A stretch of 7,722 nucleotides of DNA from Methanoregulaceae archaeon (GTDB lineage Archaea; Halobacteriota; Methanomicrobia; Methanomicrobiales; Methanospirillaceae), in the NCBI GenBank assembly GCA_019695435.1, contig JACTVF010000106.1:1-7722 (forward strand), written 5' to 3'. The translations under genes were made by a program, and so were the position numbers. Shown here piece after piece: positions 1-5,100 of this stretch. The notes under the pieces are model-generated. The model was not told where the DNA came from. It searched no databases and saw only the letters and a list, made by a program, of their open reading frames with translations. Positions within the stretch are counted from its first letter, which is position 1; the number at the start of each line of letters is the position of its first letter.

Positions 1-1
1 C

Positions 2-364
2 TTACGTACCAATGATCCAGAAGTAGCTCAGAACGCCTTGAGTGCGATGGATAAGTATATGGACGGGGCCGAGTTCAAGAAACTCGACGCCCAAGCCCAG
101 CATATCGCTCGCGAGCAGGCTAACACTTTGCGGCGCCAACTAGCCTCATTCCGCGGTCTGCAAAGCCTCCCAGGACCGCCGCAGTTTCAGGTTCACTGGA
201 CGCCGGCAGACTTAGGCAAGCAGGTTGGTCGGCAGATGAATCTGAAGAAGGGTTGGACGAAGCGTGCAGCGGCCTACACTGCCCTGAAACCGCCAAGCAA
301 GAAGAAGGACGAATCGAAGTCGACGCAGCAGGAGACTGAGGAAGAAGAAGAGCGAGAACCGTAG
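2..364 (+). CDS. Unknown protein with acidic C-terminal tail (5'-truncated)
   Basis: The frame is open from the first bases of the window, so the true start lies upstream; the TTG at 38 and the ATG at 47 are internal possibilities only. About 120 residues are visible. The protein is hydrophilic and probably helical in its first half (many Gln, Arg, Ala), has a central Pro-rich turn and a Trp-containing segment (HWTPADLGKQVGRQ), then a Lys-rich patch followed by a run of Glu just before the stop. No signal peptide, membrane segment or recognisable domain is seen. It ends 12 nt before the nuclease-like gene on the same strand and probably belongs to the same transcript. I do not recognise the family. 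Confidence 0.7.
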   Translation, partial: LRTNDPEVAQNALSAMDKYMDGAEFKKLDAQAQHIAREQANTLRRQLASFRGLQSLPGPPQFQVHWTPADLGKQVGRQMNLKKGWTKRAAAYTALKPPSKKKDESKSTQQETEEEEEREP

Positions 365-376
365 TAAGATTCTCAG

Positions 377-1369
377 ATGGCACTTCCCTTCCTCGTTTCT
401 GCTGCCGACATTGTGACCTTCCAAGCGTGCCGCAGACGGTATCTCTATTCAAGGAAATGGCGGGCTCTCCGTTGGCTCCCGAAGTTGCTGCTTGACGCTT
501 GTCTCCGACAGGGAATTATCGACTTGGGTCAGGGAAAACCGCTGGCAGATGTGATATCGTCTGCGACGACTAGATTTTACGGGGCAGCGTCTTCACCCGG
601 ATTGGACTTGCCTCCTGGCATTGATCCCTACAAACTGGCGATAGATCATATCGCCTGCCTCGAAACGCTGCTCACTACGCTTTCCCGGCGACCGCTGGCA
701 ACCACTATTCCGGTCAAGTCCAAAGTCCTCTTTTCTGAGGCGGAATGGGCTTTCACTTCCTACCAAGACGCCAATGGCGAACTCCATCGCACCATCACGG
801 TTAGCGACTACGGCGAAGATACTCTGACCCGAGAGATGCATTCCTGGTACGTCGTAGGAGACATCTGTGTGGCGAAGAAGCCCATGCATCTTCACTTCAT
901 CGAGATTGGGCAAATCCGCGACGGTCGCCGGCATACGCCATGGTGCAAAGCTATGGAACACGCATTCATAGCCAAGCGCATTAAATTCCAAAACAAAGGC
1001 GCAAAACCGCTGCAAGGAAATTGGAAAAGCGTGTGGCTTTCCGAGTCGAGTGTATGGAAGGCTGAAGACTGGTGCGATGTACTCTTTCACGAAGACGTTC
1101 CCGACACTCTTATGCACGATGTTGTGATTGAAGTTCCCAGCAAAGAGCGGGTAGCTGACACGCTGCAACAGATATTGATTGAGGCTCGGTCGATGCAGGA
1201 GTGGGAGCAGGCGGTTCAGAACCCGAATCTGGTTCCGATGACACGGGCTGCTTGTGACTTTCCGTACACCTGTAGTTTCGTCCCCTGTTGTTACGGACCA
1301 CAGGTTGATGTGGATGTAGCAGGATTAGGGATTTACAAACCAAGACTCCCGACTACAATTGTTCCATGA
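377..1369 (+). CDS. RecB/Cas4-like PD-(D/E)XK family protein with Fe-S-type cysteines (tentative)
   Basis: 330 aa. The N-terminus (VSAADIVTFQACRRRYLY, C18) matches the opening helix of RecB/AddB/Cas4-type nucleases, where one cysteine precedes a Tyr/Arg-rich helix. A GD pair (G161-D162) followed by a hydrophobic strand ending E176-I-G-Q, then an Arg-rich turn, lies where the D...E-x-K core is expected. Near the C-terminus a cluster C293-x5-C299-F-x3-C304-C305 resembles the three distal cysteines of the 4Fe-4S nucleases. The catalytic lysine position appears to be Gly (E-I-G instead of E-x-K), so it may be divergent or inactive. It sits upstream of and overlaps a Cys-rich small gene, which in turn overlaps a VRR-NUC nuclease, which supports a DNA-processing role. 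No clear Shine-Dalgarno is seen. The family call rests on motif reading alone. Confidence 0.55.
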   Translation: MALPFLVSAADIVTFQACRRRYLYSRKWRALRWLPKLLLDACLRQGIIDLGQGKPLADVISSATTRFYGAASSPGLDLPPGIDPYKLAIDHIACLETLLTTLSRRPLATTIPVKSKVLFSEAEWAFTSYQDANGELHRTITVSDYGEDTLTREMHSWYVVGDICVAKKPMHLHFIEIGQIRDGRRHTPWCKAMEHAFIAKRIKFQNKGAKPLQGNWKSVWLSESSVWKAEDWCDVLFHEDVPDTLMHDVVIEVPSKERVADTLQQILIEARSMQEWEQAVQNPNLVPMTRAACDFPYTCSFVPCCYGPQVDVDVAGLGIYKPRLPTTIVP

Positions 1370-1581
1370 CCAGTGGCGAGTTGATGCAATCCGAGAGCAA
1401 AAATCAGGAACTCTCGATACTCCGAGAGTTTGTCGAAATTATTGCAGAGATGGATTGTCTTGTTGCGGAGTGGGCCGACGGGTGTCCAGAAGATTGCGGA
1501 TGTCCGCCATGCGTAGCGAGAGAGTGCTTGGAAACAGTTAAGACGATGTACGAATTGATGGATCGGCCGCACGATGCGTAG
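1366..1581 (+). CDS. Small Cys-rich hypothetical protein
   Basis: 71 aa. Its ATG overlaps the TGA of the preceding gene (ATGA), and its own end overlaps the next start by 8 nt, which is strong evidence that it is a real, translationally coupled gene. The N-terminal half is an amphipathic acidic helix. The middle carries five closely spaced cysteines (in DGCPEDCGCPPCVARECL) that could bind a metal, and a helix follows. There is no signal peptide. Function is unknown. Its position between two nuclease-like genes suggests a partner or accessory subunit, but that is inference. A +2-frame ORF starting at 1359 is a shadow of this gene. Confidence 0.65.
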   Translation: MTSGELMQSESKNQELSILREFVEIIAEMDCLVAEWADGCPEDCGCPPCVARECLETVKTMYELMDRPHDA

Positions 1582-1903
1582 GAGCCCCACTCCCGAGTCC
1601 CAAGTTCTTCACGCGATTCTGGACTACCTTGCGGCGGTTCGGATACTAGCCTTCCGACAGAATGTTGGGATCGCAACCTTTGGGGTGGAAGGGGCAACCC
1701 GTCATGTGCCATACGGGGTGCTAGGGATGGCTGATATTGTAGCCTTTCCCAAAAACCGTCCGGTTCTATGGATTGAGGTAAAGACCGCAAAGGGCATTCA
1801 ATCCGATTTGCAGAAATCGTTCCAGCGACAAGTCGAAGAGTACGGACATGAGTATCTGATCGTGCGATCTATTGACGACTTGGAGGCGTGGCTAAACCGT
1901 TAG
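1574..1903 (+). CDS. VRR-NUC domain nuclease
   Basis: 109 aa, the usual size of a stand-alone phage VRR-NUC protein. The order of motifs fits the family: E8 in the first helix, a QN turn near residue 30, G51-M-A-D54 as the first acidic metal ligand, the strand WIEVK with E68 and K70, then G74 and a helix with Q80 and Q84 (the Q-x3-F-Q type element), and a final YLIV strand. These are the residues of the PD-(D/E)XK fold, so it probably cuts structured or branched DNA during phage replication or recombination. The start at 1574 overlaps the upstream gene by 8 nt, implying coupling. Its last 35 bp overlap the 3' end of the XRE gene on the other strand. Confidence 0.85.
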   Translation: MRRSPTPESQVLHAILDYLAAVRILAFRQNVGIATFGVEGATRHVPYGVLGMADIVAFPKNRPVLWIEVKTAKGIQSDLQKSFQRQVEEYGHEYLIVRSIDDLEAWLNR

Positions 1904-2165
1904 ACCTCGCCTTCTGTGCTGCTTGCTTTGCCTCGATCGCCGCATCCAAAACCCGTTTGATCTTAGCCGCTTCGATTATGTTTGGAACCCATAATCCCAA
2001 CTCCCAGCGCATAATCGTATTGCGATGAACCTCAATCTGGTTCGCCAGTTCTAGTGCGGAGAGGCCAGCGGTTTTGCGGACCCTGCGAAGATCCGCGCCC
2101 CACTTCTTCGCAACCTTGCATTCTTCCTTAGTCCACTTCGCGGTTGCCGGAATCGCTACGCTCAT
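1869..2165 (-). CDS. XRE-family helix-turn-helix DNA-binding protein
   Basis: 98 aa. Residues about 22-72 form a Cro/C1-type HTH: an Arg-rich helix, KTAGLSALELANQIEV as helix 2 and turn, HRNTIMRWELGLWVP as the recognition helix and following turn, then a helix. A basic Ala/Lys-rich helical tail follows. It probably regulates transcription of this element. A Shine-Dalgarno (GAGGAAG) precedes the start by about 5 nt, and the ATG overlaps the upstream stop (ATGA), so it is the last gene of a three-gene minus-strand operon. Its 3' end overlaps the convergent VRR-NUC gene by 35 bp, so transcription of one could interfere with the other. Its operator cannot be identified from the sequence. Confidence 0.85.
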   Translation of the reverse strand: MSVAIPATAKWTKEECKVAKKWGADLRRVRKTAGLSALELANQIEVHRNTIMRWELGLWVPNIIEAAKIKRVLDAAIEAKQAAQKARSNGLATPPSRQ

Positions 2166-2512
2166 TCCGCTTCCTCAAGAGCAGTTCGGAGAGCGTCCAT
2201 CTCGTCGATAAAATGTGGCCCGGAATATGGCGCGTTCTGGTCAAACGCCATTTGCGCCAACCGCTGAAGTTCTTCAGCCGCTTCGTCGAGTTTGTCGAGC
2301 AACGCTTTCGCGGCTTTGACGACATCGGCTTCTGGACTATGCAGCATGTCCATCACAGCGTCATATTTCTTGTCGACGTAGAAACCGCCATCAATCGCAC
2401 TCTGGCCGGGAGTGAAGATGGCTGTGGACTTGCCATCCTCGGAACTTTTGACGATGGCTACCTGATCCCGCTGGACGGACAAACCGGGAGAAATTTCTAA
2501 GAGGGTTCGCAT
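2162..2512 (-). CDS. Conserved-looking hypothetical protein, 116 aa
   Basis: I take the start at 2512 (MRTLLEISPGL) rather than the longer frame from 2581, because the upstream gene stops at 2515, only 2 nt before this ATG, and an AAGGGAAG Shine-Dalgarno lies just upstream within that gene's end. The N-terminal half reads as beta strands (SVQRDQVAIVKS, then STAIFTPGQSAIDGGFYVD), followed by an Ala/Glu/Leu-rich helical segment and an acidic C-terminus. There is no signal peptide or membrane span. It overlaps the following XRE gene by 4 nt, so the two proteins are probably made together. I do not recognise the family. Confidence 0.75.
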   Translation of the reverse strand: MRTLLEISPGLSVQRDQVAIVKSSEDGKSTAIFTPGQSAIDGGFYVDKKYDAVMDMLHSPEADVVKAAKALLDKLDEAAEELQRLAQMAFDQNAPYSGPHFIDEMDALRTALEEAE

Positions 2513-2514
2513 GT

Positions 2515-3006
2515 CTACTTCCCTTGCGGTTTTGGCGGAGTTGTTTGTATCCATTGACCGGCGGTGACGTTGTAGTCCCACTCAGGTCCAAGATTCTGCT
2601 CTTTGCGGAAAGCCGCCATCTTGGCGTCGATGATCTTTTGATCCGCATCTTCCTTGGTTCTCGCGGATTTCACATCGTCATCGGAGTTGATGATCCGCTG
2701 AAGCGTATCGTAGGCACGCTTGGCCAGCGGATTGCGCTGTAAAACCGTTTGCTGGGCCTGGCCCAAGTCGATGTCATCGAGGTTCCGCGATTCGAGGGCT
2801 TCCTGGAGTTCTTTGGCTTGTGGAGGAGTAAGGGCTTTGGGAGGGTTTTGAGGACTGAAGGGTGCCGGTTTGGGCGGTGTTGCTTTTGCTGCCGGCGGAG
2901 TTGCTTGAGGCGGTTTCGGTGGTTGGGGCGCTGGAGACTGGCCGAAAACCGCGAGAGGGAAGGCGAGGAACAAAGAGAGCGTGAAGGAAACGTACGATTT
3001 TTGCAT
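2515..3006 (-). CDS. Secreted Pro/Ala-rich protein of unknown function
   Basis: 163 aa. A clear Sec signal peptide: MQKSY, a hydrophobic core (SFTLSLFLAFPLAVFG), and probable cleavage after AVFG or near GQS. The mature N-terminus, about residues 23-60, is low-complexity Pro/Ala/Lys/Gln and probably unfolded. It leads into a helical region with LTPPQAKELQEALES and a polar C-terminal part ending in Pro-Lys. The start is preceded by a weak AGGA. It is the first gene of the minus-strand operon with the 116-aa protein and the XRE regulator. An exported protein next to a regulator may affect the host envelope, but no activity can be read from the sequence. The style (short linker after a QSPA-type leader) is common in Acidobacteriota. 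Confidence 0.8.
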   Translation of the reverse strand: MQKSYVSFTLSLFLAFPLAVFGQSPAPQPPKPPQATPPAAKATPPKPAPFSPQNPPKALTPPQAKELQEALESRNLDDIDLGQAQQTVLQRNPLAKRAYDTLQRIINSDDDVKSARTKEDADQKIIDAKMAAFRKEQNLGPEWDYNVTAGQWIQTTPPKPQGK

Positions 3007-3092
3007 GGGAAAATCCTACAACAAACGATTTCCCATGTCGAATTTATTGTGCTATGATTTGTTCAAGTAGGGACAAAATAACGCTATCGGAT

Positions 3093-3129
3093 GGCGGTTT
3101 CGTGTGGCTTCCCGGAACCGCCGATTTTT
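3093..3129 (+). terminator. Rho-independent terminator
   Basis: A 10-bp stem (3093-3102 with 3113-3122, one T.G pair) and a 10-nt loop are followed by GA and five T residues (3125-3129). It would end plus-strand transcription entering from the start of the intergenic region, for example from a TATGAT box at 3053-3058. No gene lies between, so either a very short RNA is made or read-through is blocked. Confidence 0.6.
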
Positions 3130-3134
3130 GTCCA

Positions 3135-3163
3135 TTGACATCGTTTCTGGGAACGAGTACATT
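3135..3163 (+). promoter_or_regulatory. Sigma70-like promoter with inverted repeat in the spacer
   Basis: TTGACA (3135-3140), 17-nt spacer, TACATT (3158-3163): a perfect -35 and a 4/6 -10. The spacer holds the inverted repeat TCGTT-n6-AACGA (3141-3156), a possible operator for a repressor such as the nearby XRE protein. It is the best candidate promoter for the first tRNA cluster, though a terminator at 3283-3310 lies between it and the tRNAs. Confidence 0.45.
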
Positions 3164-3239
3164 TCTTTCTGTGAAGACTTTATCCAGTTCGTGCCTGTAT
3201 CTCCTCTCAAGTTTGGGAGAGGGTTCGCGTGCGCGCTGG

Positions 3240-3257
3240 AGAGGGATATAATCCCGA
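3240..3257 (+). promoter_or_regulatory. Possible promoter -10 box inside a palindrome
   Basis: A perfect TATAAT (3247-3252) is embedded in the 13-nt palindrome GGGATATAATCCC (3243-3255). The -35 position (TTCGCG at 3224-3229) is poor. It could be a second start site for the tRNA cluster or a protein-binding site. Low confidence. Confidence 0.3.
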
Positions 3258-3282
3258 GAATTTCAAAAACAGCGAACACTCG

Positions 3283-3312
3283 AACCCCTCCGAAAAACCG
3301 GAGGGGTTTTCG
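3283..3312 (+). terminator. Rho-independent terminator immediately upstream of the tRNA cluster
   Basis: Perfect 10-bp stem AACCCCTCCG (3283-3292) with CGGAGGGGTT (3299-3308), 6-nt A-rich loop, T run 3307-3310. It ends only 5 nt before the first tRNA gene. It may terminate a short leader RNA from the promoters above, with tRNA expression relying on read-through, or insulate the tRNA cluster. Confidence 0.75.
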
Positions 3313-3315
3313 TTT

Positions 3316-3404
3316 GCGGGTAAGGTGGCATTGGCGTACACAGGGGACTTAAAATCCCCCGGTTTATTAGATTCCTGCGGGTTCGAATCCCGCTGCCCGC
3401 ACCA
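3316..3404 (+). tRNA. tRNA-Leu(UAA)
   Basis: Full cloverleaf: acceptor GCGGGTA with TGCCCGC (one G.U), anticodon stem GGGGA/TCCCC with loop CTTAAAA (anticodon at 3350-3352), a 17-nt class II variable arm, T stem GCGGG/CCCGC, A73 and encoded CCA. It is the only Leu tRNA here with a normal long variable arm. Confidence 0.95.
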
Positions 3405-3405
3405 T

Positions 3406-3482
3406 GAGCGGTTGGCGAAGTGCTCAAACGCGGCGGTCCGCAAAACCGTTAATCATTGGTTGAAATCCAATACCGCTCTCCA
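3406..3482 (+). tRNA. tRNA-Cys(GCA), with C33
   Basis: Acceptor GAGCGGT/ACCGCTC, D stem GCG/CGC, anticodon stem GCGGT/ACCGT, loop CCGCAAA with GCA at 3440-3442, 5-nt variable loop, T stem ATTGG/CCAAT, encoded CCA. Position 33 is C instead of the usual U. Only 1 nt separates it from the preceding tRNA. Confidence 0.93.
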
Positions 3483-3500
3483 GTTCTTTGACAATCCAAT

Positions 3501-3578
3501 GCGCTAGTGACGGGAACTGGTATACCTTCTTTCCTCAGACGGAAGAGTTTGGCGATTCGAATTCGCCCTAGCGCACCA
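3501..3578 (+). tRNA. tRNA with Leu anticodon CAG, short variable loop
   Basis: Acceptor GCGCTAG/CTAGCGC, A73, encoded CCA. Anticodon stem CTTTC/GGAAG with loop CTCAGAC (CAG at 3536-3538). T stem GGCGA/TCGCC. The D arm resembles that of tRNA-Leu, but its stem is weak (A-T and two G-C pairs with a bulge). The variable region is only 5 nt (AGTTT), where tRNA-Leu normally has a long arm. Confidence 0.9.
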
Positions 3579-3584
3579 AAGTTC

Positions 3585-3663
3585 GCCGGGGTAGGCAAAA
3601 TGGCAAAGCCGCAGTCCTGAGAAGGCTGTGATAGTGCGGATTCGATTTCCGCTCCCGGCACCA
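3585..3663 (+). tRNA. tRNA with Leu anticodon GAG, short variable loop
   Basis: Acceptor GCCGGGG/TCCCGGC, D stem GGC/GCC, anticodon stem CAGTC/GGCTG with loop CTGAGAA (GAG at 3619-3621), 7-nt variable region, T stem GCGGA/TCCGC, A73, encoded CCA. The variable region is far too short for a normal class II tRNA-Leu. Its D arm differs from those of the CAG, UAG and CAA tRNAs. Confidence 0.9.
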
Positions 3664-3665
3664 GT

Positions 3666-3743
3666 GGCAGTGTGAAGGGAATTGGGATACCTCAATCGCT
3701 TAGAATGATTGGCTTGTGAGTTCGATCCTCACCGCTGCCACCA
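3666..3743 (+). tRNA. tRNA with Leu anticodon UAG, short variable loop
   Basis: Acceptor GGCAGTG/CGCTGCC, anticodon stem AATCG/TGATT (extendable by a C-G pair) with loop CTTAGAA, 5-nt variable loop GGCTT, T stem GTGAG/CTCAC, A73, encoded CCA. The D arm is nearly the same as in the CAG and CAA tRNAs (A-n-GGGAA-Y-TG pattern), so the three are close paralogues. A 2-nt spacer separates it from the GAG tRNA. Confidence 0.9.
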
Positions 3744-3752
3744 TAAAGTTTT

Positions 3753-3830
3753 GCGGACGTGACGGGAACTGCGATACCTGAATAGCTCAAACCTATTCGC
3801 TTGCTGGTTGGAATCCAGTCGTCCGCACCA
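3753..3830 (+). tRNA. tRNA with Leu anticodon CAA, short variable loop
   Basis: Acceptor GCGGACG/CGTCCGC, anticodon stem AATAG/CTATT with loop CTCAAAC (CAA at 3788-3790), 5-nt variable loop CGCTT, T stem GCTGG/CCAGT, A73, encoded CCA. The D arm shares the ACGGGAACTG pattern with the CAG tRNA. Confidence 0.9.
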
Positions 3831-3838
3831 AGTTTTAC

Positions 3839-3926
3839 GGGAATGTGGGTGAATGGCTAAACCAGCACTCTGCTAAGGTGCCGATACCGCAAGGTATTAT
3901 CCGTTCGAGTCGGATCATTCCCGCCA
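3839..3926 (+). tRNA. tRNA-Ser(GCU)
   Basis: Acceptor GGGAATG/CATTCCC, anticodon stem GCACT/GGTGC with loop CTGCTAA (GCT at 3872-3874), long class II variable arm around ACCGCAAGGT, T stem ATCCG/CGGAT, G73, encoded CCA. Confidence 0.95.
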
Positions 3927-3933
3927 CAGTTTT

Positions 3934-4019
3934 GGAGAGTAGACCCGACAGGGTTGGGGCGCGGTTGGAAACCGCTGCGATCCGCAAGGATTCGTCTTCG
4001 AGTGACGTGCTCTCCTCCA
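3934..4019 (+). tRNA. tRNA-Ser(GGA)
   Basis: Acceptor GGAGAGT/GCTCTCC, anticodon loop TTGGAAA on a GCGG/CCGC stem, class II variable arm with ATCCGCAAGGAT, T stem CGTC/GACG with a mismatched outer pair, T73, encoded CCA. The discriminator is U rather than the usual G of tRNA-Ser. Confidence 0.9.
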
Positions 4020-4025
4020 GTTTTA

Positions 4026-4113
4026 GGTAGCGTTGGGCATGGGCAAGCCCACTCCGTTCGAAGCGGAACATGGTGAAAGCCATTGCGAGTTCGACTCTTC
4101 GCCGCTACCGCCA
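4026..4113 (+). tRNA. tRNA-Ser(CGA)
   Basis: Acceptor GGTAGCG/CGCTACC, D stem GGGC/GCCC, anticodon loop TTCGAAG, long variable arm with ATGGTGAAAGCCAT, G73, encoded CCA. The 3' strand of the T stem carries one extra T (bulge), so the T arm is slightly irregular. Confidence 0.9.
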
Positions 4114-4118
4114 GGTTT

Positions 4119-4212
4119 GGAGATGTGGGTGAGTGCTTGAAACCGCTCGTTTTGAAAACGGGAATACCTCAGTGATGGGGTATCGCAGGTCGGAATCCTG
4201 CCATCTCCGCCA
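4119..4212 (+). tRNA. tRNA-Ser(UGA)
   Basis: Acceptor GGAGATG/CATCTCC, anticodon stem CTCGT/ACGGG with loop TTTGAAA, long variable arm (ATACCTC...GGGGTAT), T stem GCAGG/CCTGC, G73, encoded CCA. It completes the Ser set with GCU, GGA and CGA. Confidence 0.95.
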
Positions 4213-4217
4213 TATAT

Positions 4218-4309
4218 GCAAGCGAGGTCAGATACGGTTGGCTGCGTCGGTCCGTAAAAACGAAGTCTCTCAGAGACCATTGGGGGTTCAAATCCCTCCG
4301 CTTGCACCA
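4218..4309 (+). tRNA. tRNA-Tyr(GUA), with C33
   Basis: Acceptor GCAAGCG/CGCTTGC, anticodon loop CCGTAAA with GTA at 4254-4256, class II variable arm with GTCTCTCAGAGAC, T stem GGGGG/CCCTC, A73, encoded CCA. The anticodon stem TCGGT/AACGA has one G.A mismatch, and position 33 is C, not U. Confidence 0.92.
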
Positions 4310-4316
4310 CACACAC

Positions 4317-4345
4317 GAAGGCCCTCCAACTCGGAGGGCCTTTCG
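4317..4345 (+). terminator. Rho-independent terminator closing the first tRNA cluster
   Basis: Stem AAGGCCCTCC (4318-4327) with GGAGGGCCTT (4333-4342), 5-nt loop, TTTC tail. It lies 8 nt after tRNA-Tyr and 15 nt before the end of the convergent membrane-protein gene, so it may serve both strands, although the minus-strand T run is short. Confidence 0.75.
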
Positions 4346-4359
4346 CTTGCGCCAAACCG

Positions 4360-4575
4360 TTAGCGATGTCCCCAACCCAAACCGCCGGCGAGCGGGAACG
4401 ACCAGCCACCGAAGACGAGACTCAACAGGGCGATCAGGCAGACCAACGCGAACACGACGCGGATAATGGTTTTGATGGGTTCGGGGGCGGGAACCATATT
4501 AATGATCCACCAGAAGACCCACAGGATTAATCCAAGGATGATGAGCGAAATCAGCAAACCGATGAGTCCGGGCAT
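4360..4575 (-). CDS. Small two-helix membrane protein
   Basis: 71 aa with two hydrophobic segments: residues about 2-27 (LIGLLISLIILGLILWVFWWII) and about 38-56 (IIRVVFALVCLIALLSLVFGG), joined by a short Pro/Glu/Lys linker; the tail is Gly-rich and ends His-Arg. A good Shine-Dalgarno (GAGGT) lies about 7 nt before the ATG. It resembles small bacterial and phage two-helix proteins of the Thivi_2564 kind by layout only. A holin-like role is possible given the phage context but cannot be shown: there is no lysis gene next to it. It is the only minus-strand gene inside the tRNA region. Confidence 0.75.
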   Translation of the reverse strand: MPGLIGLLISLIILGLILWVFWWIINMVPAPEPIKTIIRVVFALVCLIALLSLVFGGWSFPLAGGLGWGHR

Positions 4576-4620
4576 AGACGTACCTCAACCTTATTCAGAT
4601 GGCGGTTTTCCACAATTTAG

Positions 4621-4650
4621 TTGCACGCAAAACCGAAAGTATGAGATATT
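4621..4650 (+). promoter_or_regulatory. Possible promoter directly before the CAU tRNA
   Basis: TTGCAC (4621-4626), 18-nt spacer, GATATT (4645-4650). The predicted start would fall at about 4656-4657, the first base of the tRNA, so the tRNA would need little or no 5' trimming. Both boxes are imperfect. Confidence 0.35.
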
Positions 4651-4655
4651 CGTTT

Positions 4656-4732
4656 TGCGCGTTATCACGGCGATCCGGTGGTCTCATAAGCCACTCTTGG
4701 CAAACGGGGTTCAATTCCTCTACGCGCGACCA
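4656..4732 (+). tRNA. tRNA with CAU anticodon (Met or Ile2), irregular D and variable arms
   Basis: Acceptor TGCGCGT/ACGCGCG (first pair U.G), U8-A9, anticodon stem GTGGT/GCCAC with loop CTCATAA (CAT at 4685-4687), T stem CGGGG/CCTCT with the usual TTCAATT loop, A73, encoded CCA. The D arm is only 13 nt and lacks a normal stem, while the variable region is about 10 nt. The total length of 77 nt is normal. Whether it is initiator Met, elongator Met or lysidine-type Ile cannot be decided. Confidence 0.8.
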
Positions 4733-4961
4733 TTCGATACCCCACAACCGAAGGGGCTGATTAGGAGACGAAAGCCGGAGAGGGAGAGGGGAACCCAAAA
4801 CCGATTGCGGGTTCCGTGCATAAAGTAGGGGTCGTTGAATCGACGGGTTCAACACAAAGATTCCCGCCTATACCACGCCTCATCAAGATCGGTCGAAGGC
4901 AAGTAGTCGCAAGTCCGAAAAGCCCCACCTCTTGATTTCCTATAAACGCGAGAGCAGCACC
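4733..4961 (+). other. Noncoding stretch with hairpin and tRNA-like remnant
   Basis: No plausible ORF with a ribosome binding site is seen here. It holds a short CCCC/GGGG hairpin near 4740-4756, a perfect 7-bp hairpin GGAACCC (4790-4796)/GGGTTCC (4809-4815) whose loop carries AAAACCG, and the 51-nt tRNA-like element at 4825-4875. Because a strong terminator follows at 4961-5002, the stretch may be a stable noncoding RNA. Confidence 0.4.
4825..4875 (+). pseudogene. tRNA-like remnant lacking an anticodon arm
   Basis: 5' GTAGGGG can pair with CGCCTAT (6 of 7 including one wobble), followed by A and an encoded CCA (4873-4875). Between them are one small hairpin (GTCG/CGAC, 4831-4834 with 4841-4844) and a T-arm-like GGG-TTCAA...CCC whose loop is 7-8 nt too long. 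There is no space for a separate anticodon arm, so it is either a decayed tRNA or a tRNA-mimic domain of a longer RNA. Confidence 0.3.
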
Positions 4962-5002
4962 GGAAGCGGCTCCCATACTAGTTGGGGGCCGTTTCCGTTT
5001 TC
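4961..5002 (+). terminator. Strong rho-independent terminator
   Basis: A 15-bp stem (4961-4975 with 4983-4997, two wobble pairs, no mismatch), 7-nt loop TACTAGT and tail TTTTC (4998-5002). It ends whatever RNA comes from the CAU tRNA and the noncoding stretch after it. Confidence 0.85.
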
Positions 5003-5100
5003 TGTGGTACTATTTCTTTGCGAGCCGCAAGCATCCTTGGCGTGGCTCACCAATGCCGCACGGATAGCGGTTTTTCCCACCCAAAAATTGAGGAGAAGTT

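Noticed and set aside
593..1168. 191-aa minus-strand ORF opposite the PD-(D/E)XK-like gene.
   Set aside because: It is a shadow frame: no ribosome binding site, and the plus-strand frame has the domain motifs and coupled neighbours.
2128..3057. Plus-strand ORFs of 72-118 aa opposite the secreted-protein operon.
   Set aside because: They lack ribosome binding sites and sit antisense to genes with signal peptide, HTH and coupled starts.
4023..4409. 128-aa minus-strand ORF and other frames across 3200-4400.
   Set aside because: They lie over the tRNA genes on the opposite strand and have no start signals.
4825..4935. tmRNA: GGGG...GAATCGACGGG near 4828-4847 resembles a tmRNA 5' end, and TAGTC-GCA near 4905-4912 resembles a resume site with a short tag frame.
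   Set aside because: No 3' acceptor and T arm pairing with the 5' end is present either downstream or in permuted order, spacing in the D-loop region is too short, and the tag would not end in a usual Ala-Ala.
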